DNA from: Saccharothrix sp. NRRL B-16348 | Lineage (GTDB): Bacteria; Actinomycetota; Actinomycetes; Mycobacteriales; Pseudonocardiaceae | Direction of reading: 5' to 3' | Assembly: GCF_001280085.1 (NCBI RefSeq) | Contig: NZ_LGED01000125.1 | Span: 1-64,000 of the forward strand | DNA: 64,000 nucleotides | Part shown: piece by piece, positions 49,567 through 62,700 of the stretch | Position numbering within the stretch: the first letter of the stretch is position 1 | How the letters are laid out: every line of letters starts with the position of its first letter | The notes under the pieces: generated by a model | What the model was told of the DNA's origin: nothing | The model's input: only the letters and a program-made list of their open reading frames with translations | The model's database searches: none | Program-made: the position numbers and the translations under genes

Positions 49567-50577
49567 ATGTCCACGAAGTTCAAGCTGGTCGCGGCCGTCT
49601 CGGCCGCAGCGCTGGCGCTGGCCGCCTGCGGGGGCGGCGGCGACGCCGGCTCCGGCGGGACGAGCCAGGCCGGCAGTGCCCCGGCCGGCGCGTTCCCCGT
49701 CTCGGTCGAGCACAAGTACGGCACCACCGAGATCAAGGCCGAGCCGAAGAAGGTCGTCACGCTCGGCCTGTCCGACCAGGAGCCCGTGCTCGCCCTCGGC
49801 GTCAAGCCGGTCGGCGTCGTGGACTGGTTCAAGGAGCGGCCGTTCGGCAACTGGCCGTGGACGAAGGAACTCTGGGGCGACACCCAGCCGGAGATCGTCG
49901 GCGAGCGCGACGAGTACAACCTGGAGAAGGTCGCCGCGCTCAAGCCCGACCTGATCATCGCGGTCTACTCCGGCATGAAGCAGGAGCAGTACGACACGCT
50001 GTCCAAGATCGCGCCCGTGGTCGCGCAGCCCAAGGCGTTCCCGGACTACGCCGCGCCGTGGCAGGACCAGACCCTGCACATCGGCAAGGCCCTGGGCAAG
50101 GAGAAGGAAGCGCAGGCGCTGATCGACGGCGTGGCGAAGCGGTTCGCCGACGCCAAGGCCGCGCACCCCGAGTGGTCGGGCAAGAAGATGGTGGTGGCCG
50201 ACAGCTTCAAGCCCGGCCAGTACTCCGCGTTCGCGCCGACCGACCCGAAGGCCATCTTCATGAAGGAGCTGGGCTTCACCCTCGTGGACGAGATCGGCAA
50301 GCTCGCCGGCCAGATGAACGTGGCCGAGTTCAGCGAGGAGCGGTTCGACCTGCTCGACGCCGACCGCCTGGTGTGGCTGATGTTCGACAAGGGCGCGTGG
50401 GACCGGGTCAAGTCCGTGCCCGCGTACCAGCGGCTCAAGGTCGTCAGCGAGAAGCGCGACCTGTTCCTCACCTACATGGACCCGCCGATCGGCGCGGCCA
50501 TGTCGTTCAACACGGTGCTGAGCGTGCCCTACGGCATCGAGCAGGTCGTGCCGCTGCTGGAAGCGATCAAGAACTAG
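49567..50577 (+). CDS. iron-siderophore ABC substrate-binding lipoprotein
   Basis: A 336-residue FhuD/FepB-like binding protein. The signal peptide and lipobox ALAAC give lipidated Cys21, followed by a Gly/Ser-rich linker. The binding fold has KVVTLGLSDQEPVLALG, LKPDLIIAVYSGM and PIGAAMSFNTVLSVPYGIE. It should capture the ferric siderophore made by this locus. No matching FecCD-type permease is in the window. ATG 49567 is used; GTG 49564 is an alternative, closer to AAAGGGA. Confidence 0.92.
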   Translation: MSTKFKLVAAVSAAALALAACGGGGDAGSGGTSQAGSAPAGAFPVSVEHKYGTTEIKAEPKKVVTLGLSDQEPVLALGVKPVGVVDWFKERPFGNWPWTKELWGDTQPEIVGERDEYNLEKVAALKPDLIIAVYSGMKQEQYDTLSKIAPVVAQPKAFPDYAAPWQDQTLHIGKALGKEKEAQALIDGVAKRFADAKAAHPEWSGKKMVVADSFKPGQYSAFAPTDPKAIFMKELGFTLVDEIGKLAGQMNVAEFSEERFDLLDADRLVWLMFDKGAWDRVKSVPAYQRLKVVSEKRDLFLTYMDPPIGAAMSFNTVLSVPYGIEQVVPLLEAIKN

Positions 50578-50660
50578 AGATCAAGAACTAATTGGGATCC
50601 ACCGCGGGTGGGGGTGCCGTGCGCCCCCGCCCGCGAGGTCGCGTCGGTCGTTCGTGACTC

Positions 50661-50697
50661 ATTTTCCGGCGATCACGCTTTTCGATCGTCGGAAAAT
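50661..50697 (+). terminator. 14-bp-stem hairpin between lipoprotein and NRPS genes
   Basis: ATTTTCCGGCGATC (50661-50674) and GATCGTCGGAAAAT (50684-50697) form a 14-bp stem with one G-T wobble and a 9-nt loop. It lies 84 bp past the lipoprotein stop and 95 bp before the NRPS start. With no T-run it may be a terminator, a processing site or part of the NRPS leader. Confidence 0.55.
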
Positions 50698-50711
50698 CAG
50701 GCGCGAGCGGC

Positions 50712-50745
50712 CGACTTCCAGGCGACCTCGACTTCCAGGCGACCT
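50712..50745. repeat. perfect 17-bp tandem duplication in the NRPS leader
   Basis: CGACTTCCAGGCGACCT occurs twice without spacing (50712-50728, 50729-50745), 47 bp before the NRPS ATG. In the same 215-bp gap, GATCAAGAACTA from the end of the lipoprotein gene is repeated once directly after its stop codon. No iron box was found in this gap, so the NRPS may depend on the upstream iron-regulated promoter or an unrecognised one. Confidence 0.75.
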
Positions 50746-50792
50746 CGCCGCCGTCTGCGGAGCAGCGGCAATCCAACACGGGAAGGTTGACG

Positions 50793-53700
50793 ATGGCGCT
50801 GCCCTTGACCGGTGCGCAGACCGGTGTCTGGTTGGCACAGCAGCTGGAGCCCGACAACCCCGTCTACAACGTGGCGTGGTACCTGGAGCTGCGCGGACCG
50901 GTCGACCACGACCGGCTGGCAGCGGCCGTCCGGCAGACGATCGGCGAGACCGGCGCGCTGCACGTCCGGTTCACCGAGGACGGGCAGGTCCCGACGCCGC
51001 CGACCACCGACGTCACGCTGCGGTCGTTCGACTCGCTCGCCGACGCGCGGGCGTGGATGGACGACGACCTGGCCCGGCTCACCGACATCGCCGACGGCCC
51101 CCTGTTCCACCACGCGTTGCTGCGCATCGCCGACGACCACGTGCTCTGGTACCAGCGCTACCACCACCTCGTGGTCGACGCCTACGGCTGCGTGCTGATC
51201 ACCCGCCGCGCCGGAGAGCTGTACGAGGGTGCCGCCGAGCCCCAGCCCAAGCCGGTGCGGGCGCTCGTCGACGCCGACCTCGCCTACCGCGACTCGCCGG
51301 CGAGAGAAGACGACCGGGCGTTCTGGCACGCGAAGATGGCCGACCACCCGGAGCCGGTGCGGCTCGTGCCGCGGGCCGCCGGGCAGGTGCGCGAGGTCAT
51401 CCGCCGCACCGTCGAGCTGCCGAACCCGTTGACGTCACGGCAGGTCATCGCCGCCGTCGCCGCCTACACCCACCGCGTGACCGGCGCGTCCGACCTGGTG
51501 TTGGCCATGCCGGTGACCGGCCGGCGCGACGCGGTCAGCCGGGTCACCCCAGGCATGGCGTCCACCGTGCTGCCGCTGCGCGTCACCGTGCGGCCGGACA
51601 GCACCATCACCGGGCTGATCGCCGACGTCGACCGCGAGGTCCGCGAGGTCATCCCGCACAGCGCCTACCGCGGCGAGGACCTGGCCCGCGAACTCGGCCT
51701 GCGCGACGGCATCCCCGAGCTGGTCGGGCCGACGGTCAACTACCTGGGCTTCGGCCGCGAGATGGGTTTCGCCGACCTCGACGCCGCGTTCCACATGCTG
51801 TCGCTCGGCCCGGTCAACGACCTCACCACCTCCTTCCTGCAACGCGCGAACGGCCGGCTGGTCGTCACGTTCGAGGCGAACGCCGCCGTGTGCACGCCCG
51901 ACGAGCTGGCCGACCACCAGCGCCGCTTCCTGCGCGTGCTCGACGCCGACCCCGACCAGCCGGTGGCGCTGATCGACCTGGTGGACGACGCGGAACGCGC
52001 GCGGCTGCTGGAGTTCGGCACGTCGCCGCGCGAGGTCGACGAGGTGACGTGGCCCGGCGCGGTCGAGCGCCAGGCCGCGCTGCGCCCGGACGCCGTGGCG
52101 GTGGTGTGCGAGGACGTGTCGCTGACCTACGCCGAGCTGAACGTCGCCGCGAACCGGCTCGCGCGTGCCCTGGTCGCCTCGGGCGTGCGGCCGGAGGACG
52201 TGGTGGGCGTCGCCCTGCCCCGGTCGGCCGACCTGGTCGTCACGCTGCTCGCGGTGATGAAGGCGGGCGCGGCCTACCTGCCGCTGGACCTCGACCACCC
52301 GCGCGAGCGCGTCGACTACATGGTCGCCGACGCGGGCGCGAAGCTGGTCGTCACGCCGGAGACGCGGTTCGACCTGCCCGACGACGGTGCCGACCTGGGG
52401 TTGGCCATCGCGCTGGACCAGGCCGCGTACGTGATCTACACGTCCGGCTCGACCGGGCGGCCCAAGGGCGTCGTGGTCACGCACGAAGGCATCGGCAGCC
52501 TGATCGCGACCGCGCTGGACCGGATCGGGATCACCCCCGAGAGCCGGGTCGTGCAGTTCGCGTCCGTCGGGTTCGACGTGGCCGTGTGGGACCTGTGCAT
52601 GTCGCTCGGCGTCGGTGGGCGGGCGGTCGTCGTGCCGTCGCACCGGCGCGTCGCGGGGGAGGAGCTGACCTCCTACATCGCCGCGCACGAGGCCACGCAC
52701 ATGATCCTGCCGCCGTCGCTGGTGGCCGCGCTGCCGCCGGAGTGCGAGCTGCCCGAGGGCGCGGTGCTGATCGTCGGCACGGAGACGGTGCCGACCGAGC
52801 TGATCGCCCGGTGGGCGCGACGGCTGCGGGTCGTCGCCGCCTACGGTCTGACCGAGGCGACGGTGAACTCGACGCTGTGGGCCGCCCAGCCGGACTGGAC
52901 GGGGCCGGTGCCGATCGGCGTGCCCGACCCGAACACCCGCTGCTACGTCCTCGACTCGGCGTTGCGGCCGGTGCCGGTGGGCGTGGAGGGCGAGCTGTAC
53001 GTCGGTGGGCGCGGGCTCGCGCGGGGTTATCAGGGCCAGGCGGCGCTGACCGCGTCGCGGTTCGTGGCCGACCCGTTCGCCGGACCGGGCGCCCGCATGT
53101 ACCGCACGGGCGACCGGGCGCGGTGGCGTGCCGACGGGAACATCGACTTCCTGGGCCGGTCCGACGGCCAGGTGAAGATCCGGGGTTTCCGGATCGAGCC
53201 GGGCGAGGTCGAGAGCGTGCTCATGGCGCACCCGGGGATCGCGCAGGCCGCCGTGCTGGTGCGGGAGGACCACCGGCGGGTGAAGCGGCTCGTCGCGTAC
53301 GTGGTGGGCACGGCTTCGCCGGTGGACGCGCGGGAGCACGTGTCCTCGGTGCTGCCGGAGTACATGGTGCCGTCCGTGGTGGTGCCGCTGGCCGGGCCGC
53401 TGCCGTTGACCCCGAACGGCAAGCTGGACCGCGCGGCGCTGCCGGAGCCGGACTGGACCGCGTTGGCCGGTGACGCGCCGGCCACGAACCCGGTCGAGCG
53501 GACGTTGGTGGGCCTGGTCGAGGCGGTGCTGGGGCTGACGCCGGGCATCCACGACAACTTCTTCGAGCTGGGCGGCGACAGCATCGTCACGATGCAGCTG
53601 GTGTCGCGGGCGCGTGAGGCGGGCCTGGAGTTCACGCCGCGCGAGGTGTTCGAGCACCGGACCGTCGCCGGGTTGGCGCGGGTCGCCCGGGTGGCCGGCG

Positions 53701-56700
53701 CCGACGAGGTCTCGCTGGACGGGTTCTCGTCGGACGTGCTGCCCGCGTCGCCGTTGCAGGAGGGCTTCTTCTTCCACGCGCAGTACGACACGGACGACTC
53801 GTACGTGGTGCAGGAGGTGCTGAGCCTGGACGTCGGCCGCGAGGCCGTGCAGGGCCTGCTGGACCGGCACCCGTTGCTGCGTGCGGGTTTCCGCCAGACC
53901 GATCGCGGGCGCGTGGAGCAGGTGATCGCGGAGGCGTTGACGCTGCCGTGGCGCGAGTACCCGGCCTCCGACGACGTGGAGGCCGTGCTGGCGGCCGAGC
54001 GGGCCGAGCCGTTCGACCTGGCGCGCCCGCCGCTGATGCGCGCGGCCCGGCACGGCGACCGGCTGGTGCTGACGCTGCACCACATCCTGCTGGACGGGTG
54101 GTCGGTCGGGCTGCTGCGGCGTGAGCTGGTGGGTGGCCGGGTGGAGCCGGTCGACCACCGGCGCTACTTCGCGTGGCTGGCGAGCCGTGACCGTGCCGCG
54201 GCGCACGAGGCCTGGCGCGCGGCTCTGTCCGATGTGGACGAGCCGACCAGGATCACCGCTCTGTCCACAGCCGGCGCGATCGGGGCCGACATTGTCGGTG
54301 CGGGCCGGCAGAATAAAAGCAGGGGTCCCCTGGGAGGGGACGCCCGCGAAGCATGGGACTTGCGCGGTAAGAACAAGGGTCCCCTGGGAGGGGACGCCCG
54401 CGAGGCATCGCCCCGGCACGGGCAGCACCGGGTGCGGTTGACCGCCGAGCTGAGCGCGGCACTGGTCGGGGAGGCGCGGCGGCGGGGGCTCACGCTCAGC
54501 ACCGTCCTGCACGGCGCGTGGGGCCTGCTGCTCGGTGGCCTCACCGGGCGGGCGGACGTCGTCTACGGCACGACCGTGGCCGGGCGGCCGGCCGAGGTGC
54601 CCGGCATCGAGAACGCGGTCGGGTTGTTCATCAACACCGTGCCCGTCCGGCAGCGGTGGCGGGGCGGGGACAGCCTCGCGACCGCCTTCCAGCACCTGCA
54701 GAGCGAGCAGGCGCGGCTGTTGGACCACCAGCACCTCGGCCTGGCCGAGATCCAGCGCGTCACCGGGCACGGCGAGCTGTTCGACACCCTCGTCGTGGTC
54801 GAGAACTTCCCCGACGTGGTCGACGACGTCGAGATCCGCGACCAGGTGCACTACCCGCTGGCCCTGATCGCCCTCCCCGGCGAACGCCTCGAACTGCGCC
54901 TCAAGCACCGCCTCCCCGACGCCGAAGTGGCCTCCCTCGCACACCGGCTGGTCCGGCTGCTGTCCGCGTTCGCCACCACCCCCGACCGCGCCGTCGCGAG
55001 CCTCGACCTCGTCTCCGACGCGGAAGCCGAGTGGCTCGACCAGCTGAACGCGACCGCCGCCGACGTGCCGGCGGGCACGCTCGTCAGCCGGATCGCCGCG
55101 CAAACCGCCCGCACCCCGGACGCCGTCGCGGTCGTCTACGACGACGTCATCCTCACCTACGCCGAACTCGACCGCCGCGCCACCGCGCTGGCCCACCGGC
55201 TCCGCGGCCACGACGTCGTCGGCGTCGCCGTGCCGAGGTCCGCCGAGCTGCTGGTGGCGCTGCTGGGCGTGCTCAAGGCAGGCGCCGCCTACCTGCCGCT
55301 GGACCTCGACTACCCGGCCGAGCGCGTCGAGTTCATGCTGGCCGACTCCGGCGCGACCAGCGTCGTCCGGCCCGAGGACTGCGTCGGCACCGAAGCCCCG
55401 CGGGCAGACCTCCCCACACCGCACCCGGACCAGCCCGCCTACCTGATCTACACCTCCGGCTCGACCGGGCGGCCCAAGGGCGTCGTCGTCACGCACCGCG
55501 CGATCGTGAACCGGCTGGCGTGGATGCAGCACGAGTACGGCCTCACCGCCGACGACCGCGTGCTGCAGAAGACACCGTCCAGCTTCGACGTCTCCGTGTG
55601 GGAGTTCTTCTGGGCCCTGTGCGAGGGCGCGGCCGTCGTGCTCGCCAAGCCGGACGGCCACCGCGACCCCGCCTACCTGGCCGACCTGATCCGCCGCGAG
55701 CGGATCACCACGCTGCACTTCGTGCCGTCCATGCTGGCCGCGTTCCTGACCGTCCCCGAGGTGCACGAGGACGCGACGTGGTCGGCGAGCCTGCGCCGCG
55801 CGTTCAGCAGCGGCGAGGCGTTGACCGGCGACGTGGCCGCCCGGTGGCTCGCCCTCACCGGCGTGCCGCTGCACAACCTCTACGGCCCCACCGAAGCCGC
55901 CGTCGACGTCACGTACTTCGAGTACGACGGCGCGCCGGACCCCGCCGTGCCGATCGGCCGCCCGGTCTGGAACACCCGGCTGCACGTGCTCGACCCGTTC
56001 CTGCGGCCCGTCCCGGCGAACGTCCCGGGCGAGCTGTACCTGGCGGGCGTCCAGCTCGCCCTCGGCTACCACGGCCGGTCCGCGCTCACGGCCGAGCGGT
56101 TCGTGGCGGACCCGTTCGGCGCGCCCGGCGAGCGCATGTACCGCACCGGCGACCTGGTGGTGCGCCGCACCGACGGCGTGCTCGTCTACCTCGGCCGCAC
56201 CGACCGGCAGGTCAAGGTGCGCGGCAACCGGATCGAGCTGGGCGAGGTCGAGTCCGCGCTGGTCAAGCTGCCCGGCGTGGCGCGGGCCGCGGTCATCGCC
56301 CGCGACAACCAGCTCCTGGCGTACGTGACACCGGCCGACGTCGACCTCGACGCGGCGCGGGCCGGGATCGCCGACGTGCTGCCCGCCGCGATGGTCCCGC
56401 ACGCGATCGTGGCGTTGCCGGACTTCCCGCTCACCCCCAGCGGCAAGCTCGACCAGCACGCGCTGCCCTCGCCCACGCTCGCGAAGCAGGCCGAACGGCG
56501 TGCGCCCGCAACGGACCGGGAACGGCTGCTGTGCGAGGTGTTCGCCGACGTGCTCGGTTTGGCCGACCTCGGCGTGGACGACGACTTCTTCGTGCTCGGC
56601 GGCGACAGCATCACGTCCATCGCGGTGTCCAGCCGGGCCCGCAAGCTGGGCATCGAGATCAGCCCGCGCGACGTGTTCGAACACCGCACGGTCGCCGCGC

Positions 56701-59700
56701 TCGCCACCGTCGAGGCGACGACCGGCGTCGCCGACGACGCGCCGCTGCTCGTGCTGACCGACGCCCAGCGTGCCGCCCTGCCCGAGGCGGAGGACGTGTG
56801 GCCGCTCTCGCCGTTGCAGGAAGGCCTGTACTTCCACTCCAGCTACGACACCGGCGCGCTCGACGTCTACCTCTCCCAGGAGACGATGGACTTCGCCGGC
56901 CGGCTGGACGTCGACCGGCTGCGCCGCGCGGGCGCCGCGCTGCTGGCGCGAAACCCGAGCCTGCGCGCCGGGTTCACCAGCGACGGCGTGCCGGCACCGG
57001 TGCAGTTCATCGCGCCCGGCCTGGAGATCCCGCTGCGCGTCGTGGACGCGGACGACGCCGACGTGCCGGAGCTGCTGGCCGCCGACCGGCGCGAGCGGTT
57101 CGACCTGGCCGCGCCGCCGCTGTGCCGGTTCCTGGTGCTGCGGCTGCCCGACGGCCGCGACCGGCTCGTCATCACCCACCACCTGATCCTGTGGGACGGC
57201 TGGTCGGCGTGGCTGTTCCTGGAGCAGCTGCTGGAGTTGTACCGCGACGTCGACGCCGAGCTGCCGCCGCCCGGCACCTACCGCGACTACCTGGCGTGGC
57301 TGGCCCGGCAGGACCACGACGCGGCGCTGCGGGCGTGGCGCACCGCGTTGTCGGGCCTGCGCGAGCCGACCCTGGTCGCGCCCGTCGACCGGTCCCGCGA
57401 GCCGGTCATCCCGGCCGAGTTCCACGAGGAGCTGACCGAGGAGCTGACCGACCGCGTCCGGGCGCAGGCCAGGCAGCACGGCCTGACCGCGAACGCCGTG
57501 TTCAACGCCGCGTGGGCGATGGTGCTGGCGAGCCAGGTCGGCCGGGACGACGTCGTGTTCGGCACCGCGGTCGCGGGCCGCCCGGTCGAGGTCGAGGGCG
57601 TGGAGCACGTCATCGGCATGTTCCTCAACACCATCCCGACCCGCGTCACGGTCGACCCCCGCGAGACCGTGCTGGAGCTGCTGCGGCGCGTGCAGGCCGA
57701 GCGGACCGCGCTCATGTCCTACGAGCACGTCGGCTTGGGCGAGATCCAGCAGGAGGCCGGGCACCGGCAGCTGTTCGACACGCTGTTCGTGCTGCGCACC
57801 GGCGACGGCGACGACCGCCAAGCGGAGTTCGCGTCCCGGCACGGCGTGCTGAATGTGTCCAATGTGGACGGCACGCACTTCCCGCTGACGCTCATCATCA
57901 CGCCCGGCGCGCGCACCCGCGTCACGCTCGCGTCCCGGCCCGACGTCTTCACCGCCGACGCCGCACGAGCCCTGCTCACCCGGTACACCACCGTGCTGGC
58001 CCGGCTGGTCGACTCACCGGACGCCCTGCTCGGCACGCTCGACGTGCTGCCCGACCACGAACGCCGGGCGCTCGCGGCCGAGTGGGACGCCAGCGCCAAC
58101 CCGGTGGTCGAGGACACCGTCGCCGACCTGCTCGCCGCCCAGGCGCGCCGGACGCCGGACGCGACCGCGCTCGTCTTCGGCGACGAACGGCTCACCTACG
58201 CCGAGTTGCAGGACCGGATCGACGCCCTGGCCCGGCTGCTGATCAGCCGGGGCGCGGGGCCGGAACGGGTGGTCGCGCTGGCGTTGCCGCGCACCACCGA
58301 GATGGTGGTGGCGTTGTTCGCGGTGCTCCGCACCGGCGCCGCCTACCTGCCGCTCGACCTCGACCACCCGGCCGACCGGCTGCTGCTGATGATCGAGGAC
58401 ACGAAGCCGCTGTGCGTGCTGTCGACCACGGCGGTGGGCCTGGTGCCGGACGCGCTCTGCCTCGATGATCTGGGCGCCGACGACCTGCCCGAAGCGTCGG
58501 AGCACGTCGAGTGGCCGACGTTCTCGCTGGACCACCCGGCGTACGTGATCTACACGTCCGGCTCGACCGGCCGGCCGAAGGGCGTCGTCACGCCGTACCG
58601 CGGCCTGACGAACATGCAGCTCAACCACCAGCAGGCGATCTTCGCGCCCGCCATCGCGGCGGCGGGCGGGCGGCGGCTGCGCATCGCGCACACCGTGTCG
58701 TTCGCGTTCGACATGTCGTGGGAAGAACTGCTGTGGCTGGTCGAGGGCCACGAGGTGCACGTGTGCGACGAGGAGTTGCGCCGGGACGCGGCGGCCCTGG
58801 TGGCGTACTGCGACGAGCACCTGGTCGACGTCGTCAACGTGACACCGACCTACGCCCAGCTGCTCATCGAAGAGGGCCTGCTCGAAGGTCACGTGCCCGC
58901 GCTCGTGCTGCTCGGCGGCGAGGCCGTGCCGGAATCGGTGTGGCAGCGGCTGCGCGAGACGCCCGGCACGTACGGCTACAACCTGTACGGGCCGACCGAG
59001 TACACGATCAACACGCTCGGCGCGTCCACAGAGGACAGCGAGACGGCGACCGTCGGCAAGGCGATCTGGAACACCCGGGCGTACGTGCTGGACGCACGCC
59101 TGCGGCCGGTGCCGCCCGGCTCGCCCGGCGAGCTGTACATCGCGGGCGTCGGCCTGGCCCGCGGCTACCACGACCGGTCCGGCCTGACCGCCGAGCGGTT
59201 CGTCGCCGACCCGTACGGCCCGCCCGGGACCCGCATGTACCGCACGGGCGACCTGGTGCGCGCACGCCAGGACGGCAACCTGGACTTCCTCGGCCGCACC
59301 GACGACCAGGTGAAGATCCGCGGCTACCGGGTGGAGCTGGGCGAGGTCGAGTCGGCGCTGGCGACCCAGCCGGGCGTGACGCACGCGGCGGTCGTCGTGG
59401 ACGCCGGTCCGGGCGGGGTGAAGCGGCTCGTCGGGTACGTGGTGTCGTCGTCGGTCGACCCGGCGGTGCTGCGCGAGAGCCTCAAGACGAGCCTGCCCGA
59501 CTACATGGTGCCCGCCGCGATCATGCCGGTGGACGCGCTGCCGCTCACCGTGAACGGCAAGCTGGACGTGCGGGCCCTGCCCAAGCCGGTGGTGTCCGGC
59601 GCGGCGTCGTCGCGGGCCGCCGCCACCCGCGAGGAAGAAGTGCTGTGCGGGCTGTTCTCCGACGTGCTGGGTGTGCCGTCGGTGGGCGTGGACGACAACT

Positions 59701-62700
59701 TCTTCGACCTCGGCGGCCACTCGCTGCTCGCCACCCGGCTGGTCAGCCGGGCCCGTTCGGCGCTCGGTGTCGAGCTGGCGATCCGGGACCTGTTCGACGC
59801 GCCCACGGTCGCCGAACTGGCCCTGCGCGCCGGAGGCGGGTCGGCCAGGCCGCCGTTGGTGCCCGTGGCACGGCCCGCGGAGCTGCCGCTGTCGTCGGCG
59901 CAGCAGCGGTTGTGGCTGATCCAGCAGATGGAGGGCACGTCCGCCGCCTACAACTTCCCGCTGGTGTTCCGCCTGCACGGCCCGCTGGACGTGCCGGCGT
60001 TCACCGCCGCCGTCGGTGACGTGGTCGACCGGCACGAGGCGTTGCGGACGGTGTTCGGCGAGCACGAGGGCACGCCGTACCAGCGGGTGCTGCACGACGT
60101 CACGCCCGTGGTGGTGGTCCGCCCGGCCGGTGAGCACGAGGTTGCCGACATCGTGCGCGACGAGGTCGAGCGGCCGTTCGACCTGCGCACCGAGCTGCCG
60201 CTGCGGGTGACGATCGCTCCCCTCGGTCGGGACGAGCACCTCGTCGTCATCCTGCTGCACCACATCACCACCGACGAGTGGTCCGACCGGCCGTTCCTGC
60301 GCGACCTCGCGACGGCGTACCGGGCGCGACGGGCCGGTGAAGCTCCCGGGTGGACGCCGCTGCCCGTGCAGTACGCGGACTACACCGTGTGGCAGCGGGA
60401 CGTGCTGGACGTCGTCGGCGAGCAGCAGCTCGACTTCTGGGCGCGGACGTTGGCCGGCGCGCCGGAGGAGCTGGAACTCCCCGTCGACCGGCCGCGTCCC
60501 GGACGGCCGACGTTCCGCGGCTCGGACCTGGAAGTGGTGTTCGAGCCCGGGGCGGCCGACGGGCTGCGCGCGCTGGCGCAGGCGTCCGGCGCGTCCATGT
60601 TCATGGTGCTGCAGGCCGCCGTCGCCGCCCTGCTGGGCCGGTTGGGCGCGGGTGACGACATCCCGCTGGGCGCGCCGATCGCGGGCCGCACCGACGAGGC
60701 GCTGGACGACCTGGTCGGCTTCTTCGTCAACACGCTCGTGCTGCGGGCCGACCTGTCCGGCGACCCGAGCTTCGCCGAGCTGGTCCGCCGGGTGAAGGAG
60801 ACGTCGCTGGCCGCGTTCTCGCACCAGGACGTGCCGTTCGAGGCCGTGGTCGACCGGCTCAACCCGACCCGGTCGGCGGCGCGCAACCCGCTGTTCCAGG
60901 TGATGGTGGGCTACCACAGCCGGGGCGGCGACGCGGGGTCGTTCGACGGCCTGCCGGTGACGTGGGTGGGCCACGAGACCACGACCGCGAAGTTCGACCT
61001 GGTGTTCAGCTTCACCGAGGTGGTCGACGGTCCGGTGGTGTGCCGGCTCGAGTACGCCACCGACCTGTTCGACCGGGTGACCGTCGAACGGCTCGGCGCG
61101 CGGCTGACGACGCTGGTCGACGCCGTGCTGGCCGCGCCGTCCGCGCCGGTGAGCACGGTGGACCTGCTCGCGCCCGACGAGCGACGGCGCGTGGTGGACG
61201 AGTTCAACCGGACCGCGCGGGTGGTGCCGGAGGAGACGTTCACGACGATGTTCGCCCGGTGCGTCGCGGCGAAGCCGGACGCGGTCGCCGTGGTCGACCG
61301 CCACCGCTCCGTCAGTTACGCCTGGCTGGACGCCCGGTCCAACCGGATCGCCCGGCTCCTCGCGGCACGCGGTGTCGGCCACGAGTCGGTGGTGGGCATC
61401 GCGGTGCCCAAGTCGGCGGACATGGTCGCCACGGTCGTGGCCACGCTCAAGCTCGGCGCGGCCTACCTGCCGCTCGACCTGTCGCACCCGGCCGACCGGA
61501 TCGCGTACATGATCGAGGACTCGGCGGCTTCGGTCGTCGTGACCACGTCCGACGCCCCAGTTCCGACGACCGCCGTGCTGCTGGACGACCCGGACGTGGT
61601 CGCGGAGCTGGCCGCGCTGGACGAGTCCGCGGTGGAGGGCGGACCGCTCGGGCTCGACTCGGCGATGTACGTGATCTACACGTCGGGCTCGACCGGCCGG
61701 CCCAAGGGCGTGGTGGTGCCGCACGAGGGCATCGCCAGCCTCGCCGCGACCGCCATCGACCGGATGGGGCTCACCGCGGACAGCCGGGTGCTGCAGTTCG
61801 CCTCGGTCGGCTTCGACGTGGCGGTGTTCGAGCTGACCATGGCGCTGTGCGTGGGCGGGCGGCTGGTGTTCGCGCCGGACGAGGTGCGCGTCGCCGGCCC
61901 GGAGCTGACCGACTTCCTGCGCGACCGGCGGATCACGCACATGATCCTGCCGCCGTCGCTGGTGTCCGCGCTGCCCGCCGACTGCGAGCTGCCCGAGGGC
62001 TCCACGATCCTGGTCGGCACCGAGACCGTGCCGCCGGACGTGATCGGCCGCTGGGCCGGGCGGCTCAACCTGCTCGCCGCGTACGGCCTCACCGAGGCCA
62101 CGGTCAACTCCACGCTGTGGAAGGCCGAGCCGGAGTGGGACACGGCCGTGCCGATCGGCATCCCCGACCCCAACACCACCGTGTACGTGCTGGACGACCG
62201 GCTGCGGCCGGTGCCGCCCGGTGTGGTCGGCGAGCTGTACGTGTCCGGCCGCGGCCTGGCCCGCGGGTACATCGGCCAAGCGGCGCTGACGGCGTCCCGG
62301 TTCGTCGCGTCGCCGTTCGGCCCTCCGGGCGCCCGCATGTACCGCACGGGCGACCGCGCGCGCTGGCGCGCGGACGGCAACCTGGACTTCCTCGGCCGCG
62401 TCGACACCCAGGTCAAGATCCGGGGCTTCCGGATCGAGCTCGGCGAGATCGAGGCCGCCCTGACCCGGCACCCGGCCGTGGCGCAGGCCGCCGTGCTCGC
62501 CGACCGCGCGGGTGACGTGACCAGGCTCGTCGGGTACGTGGTCGGCTCGACGGACGACGACCTGCGCGCGTTCGTCGCCGAACGGCTGCCCGAGTACATG
62601 GTCCCGGCCGCGGTGCTCTTCCTGGACGGTCCGCTGCCGCTGACGCCGAACGGCAAGCTCGACCGCCGCGCCCTGCCGCGGCCGGACTGGTCCGCGCTGA

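Noticed and set aside
54121..54441. Separate small gene across the palindromic element
   Set aside because: The NRPS frame continues without stop through the element; the other frame is only a shadow of repeat DNA.
51435..57878. Huge minus-strand open frame (2147 codons) opposite the siderophore NRPS, and similar ones at 58014-63353, 27001-30189 and 30277-33660
   Set aside because: These are antisense shadows produced by high GC content; the translations are Arg/His/Gln/Val-rich low-complexity sequence without domains, while the plus strand encodes clear NRPS domains.
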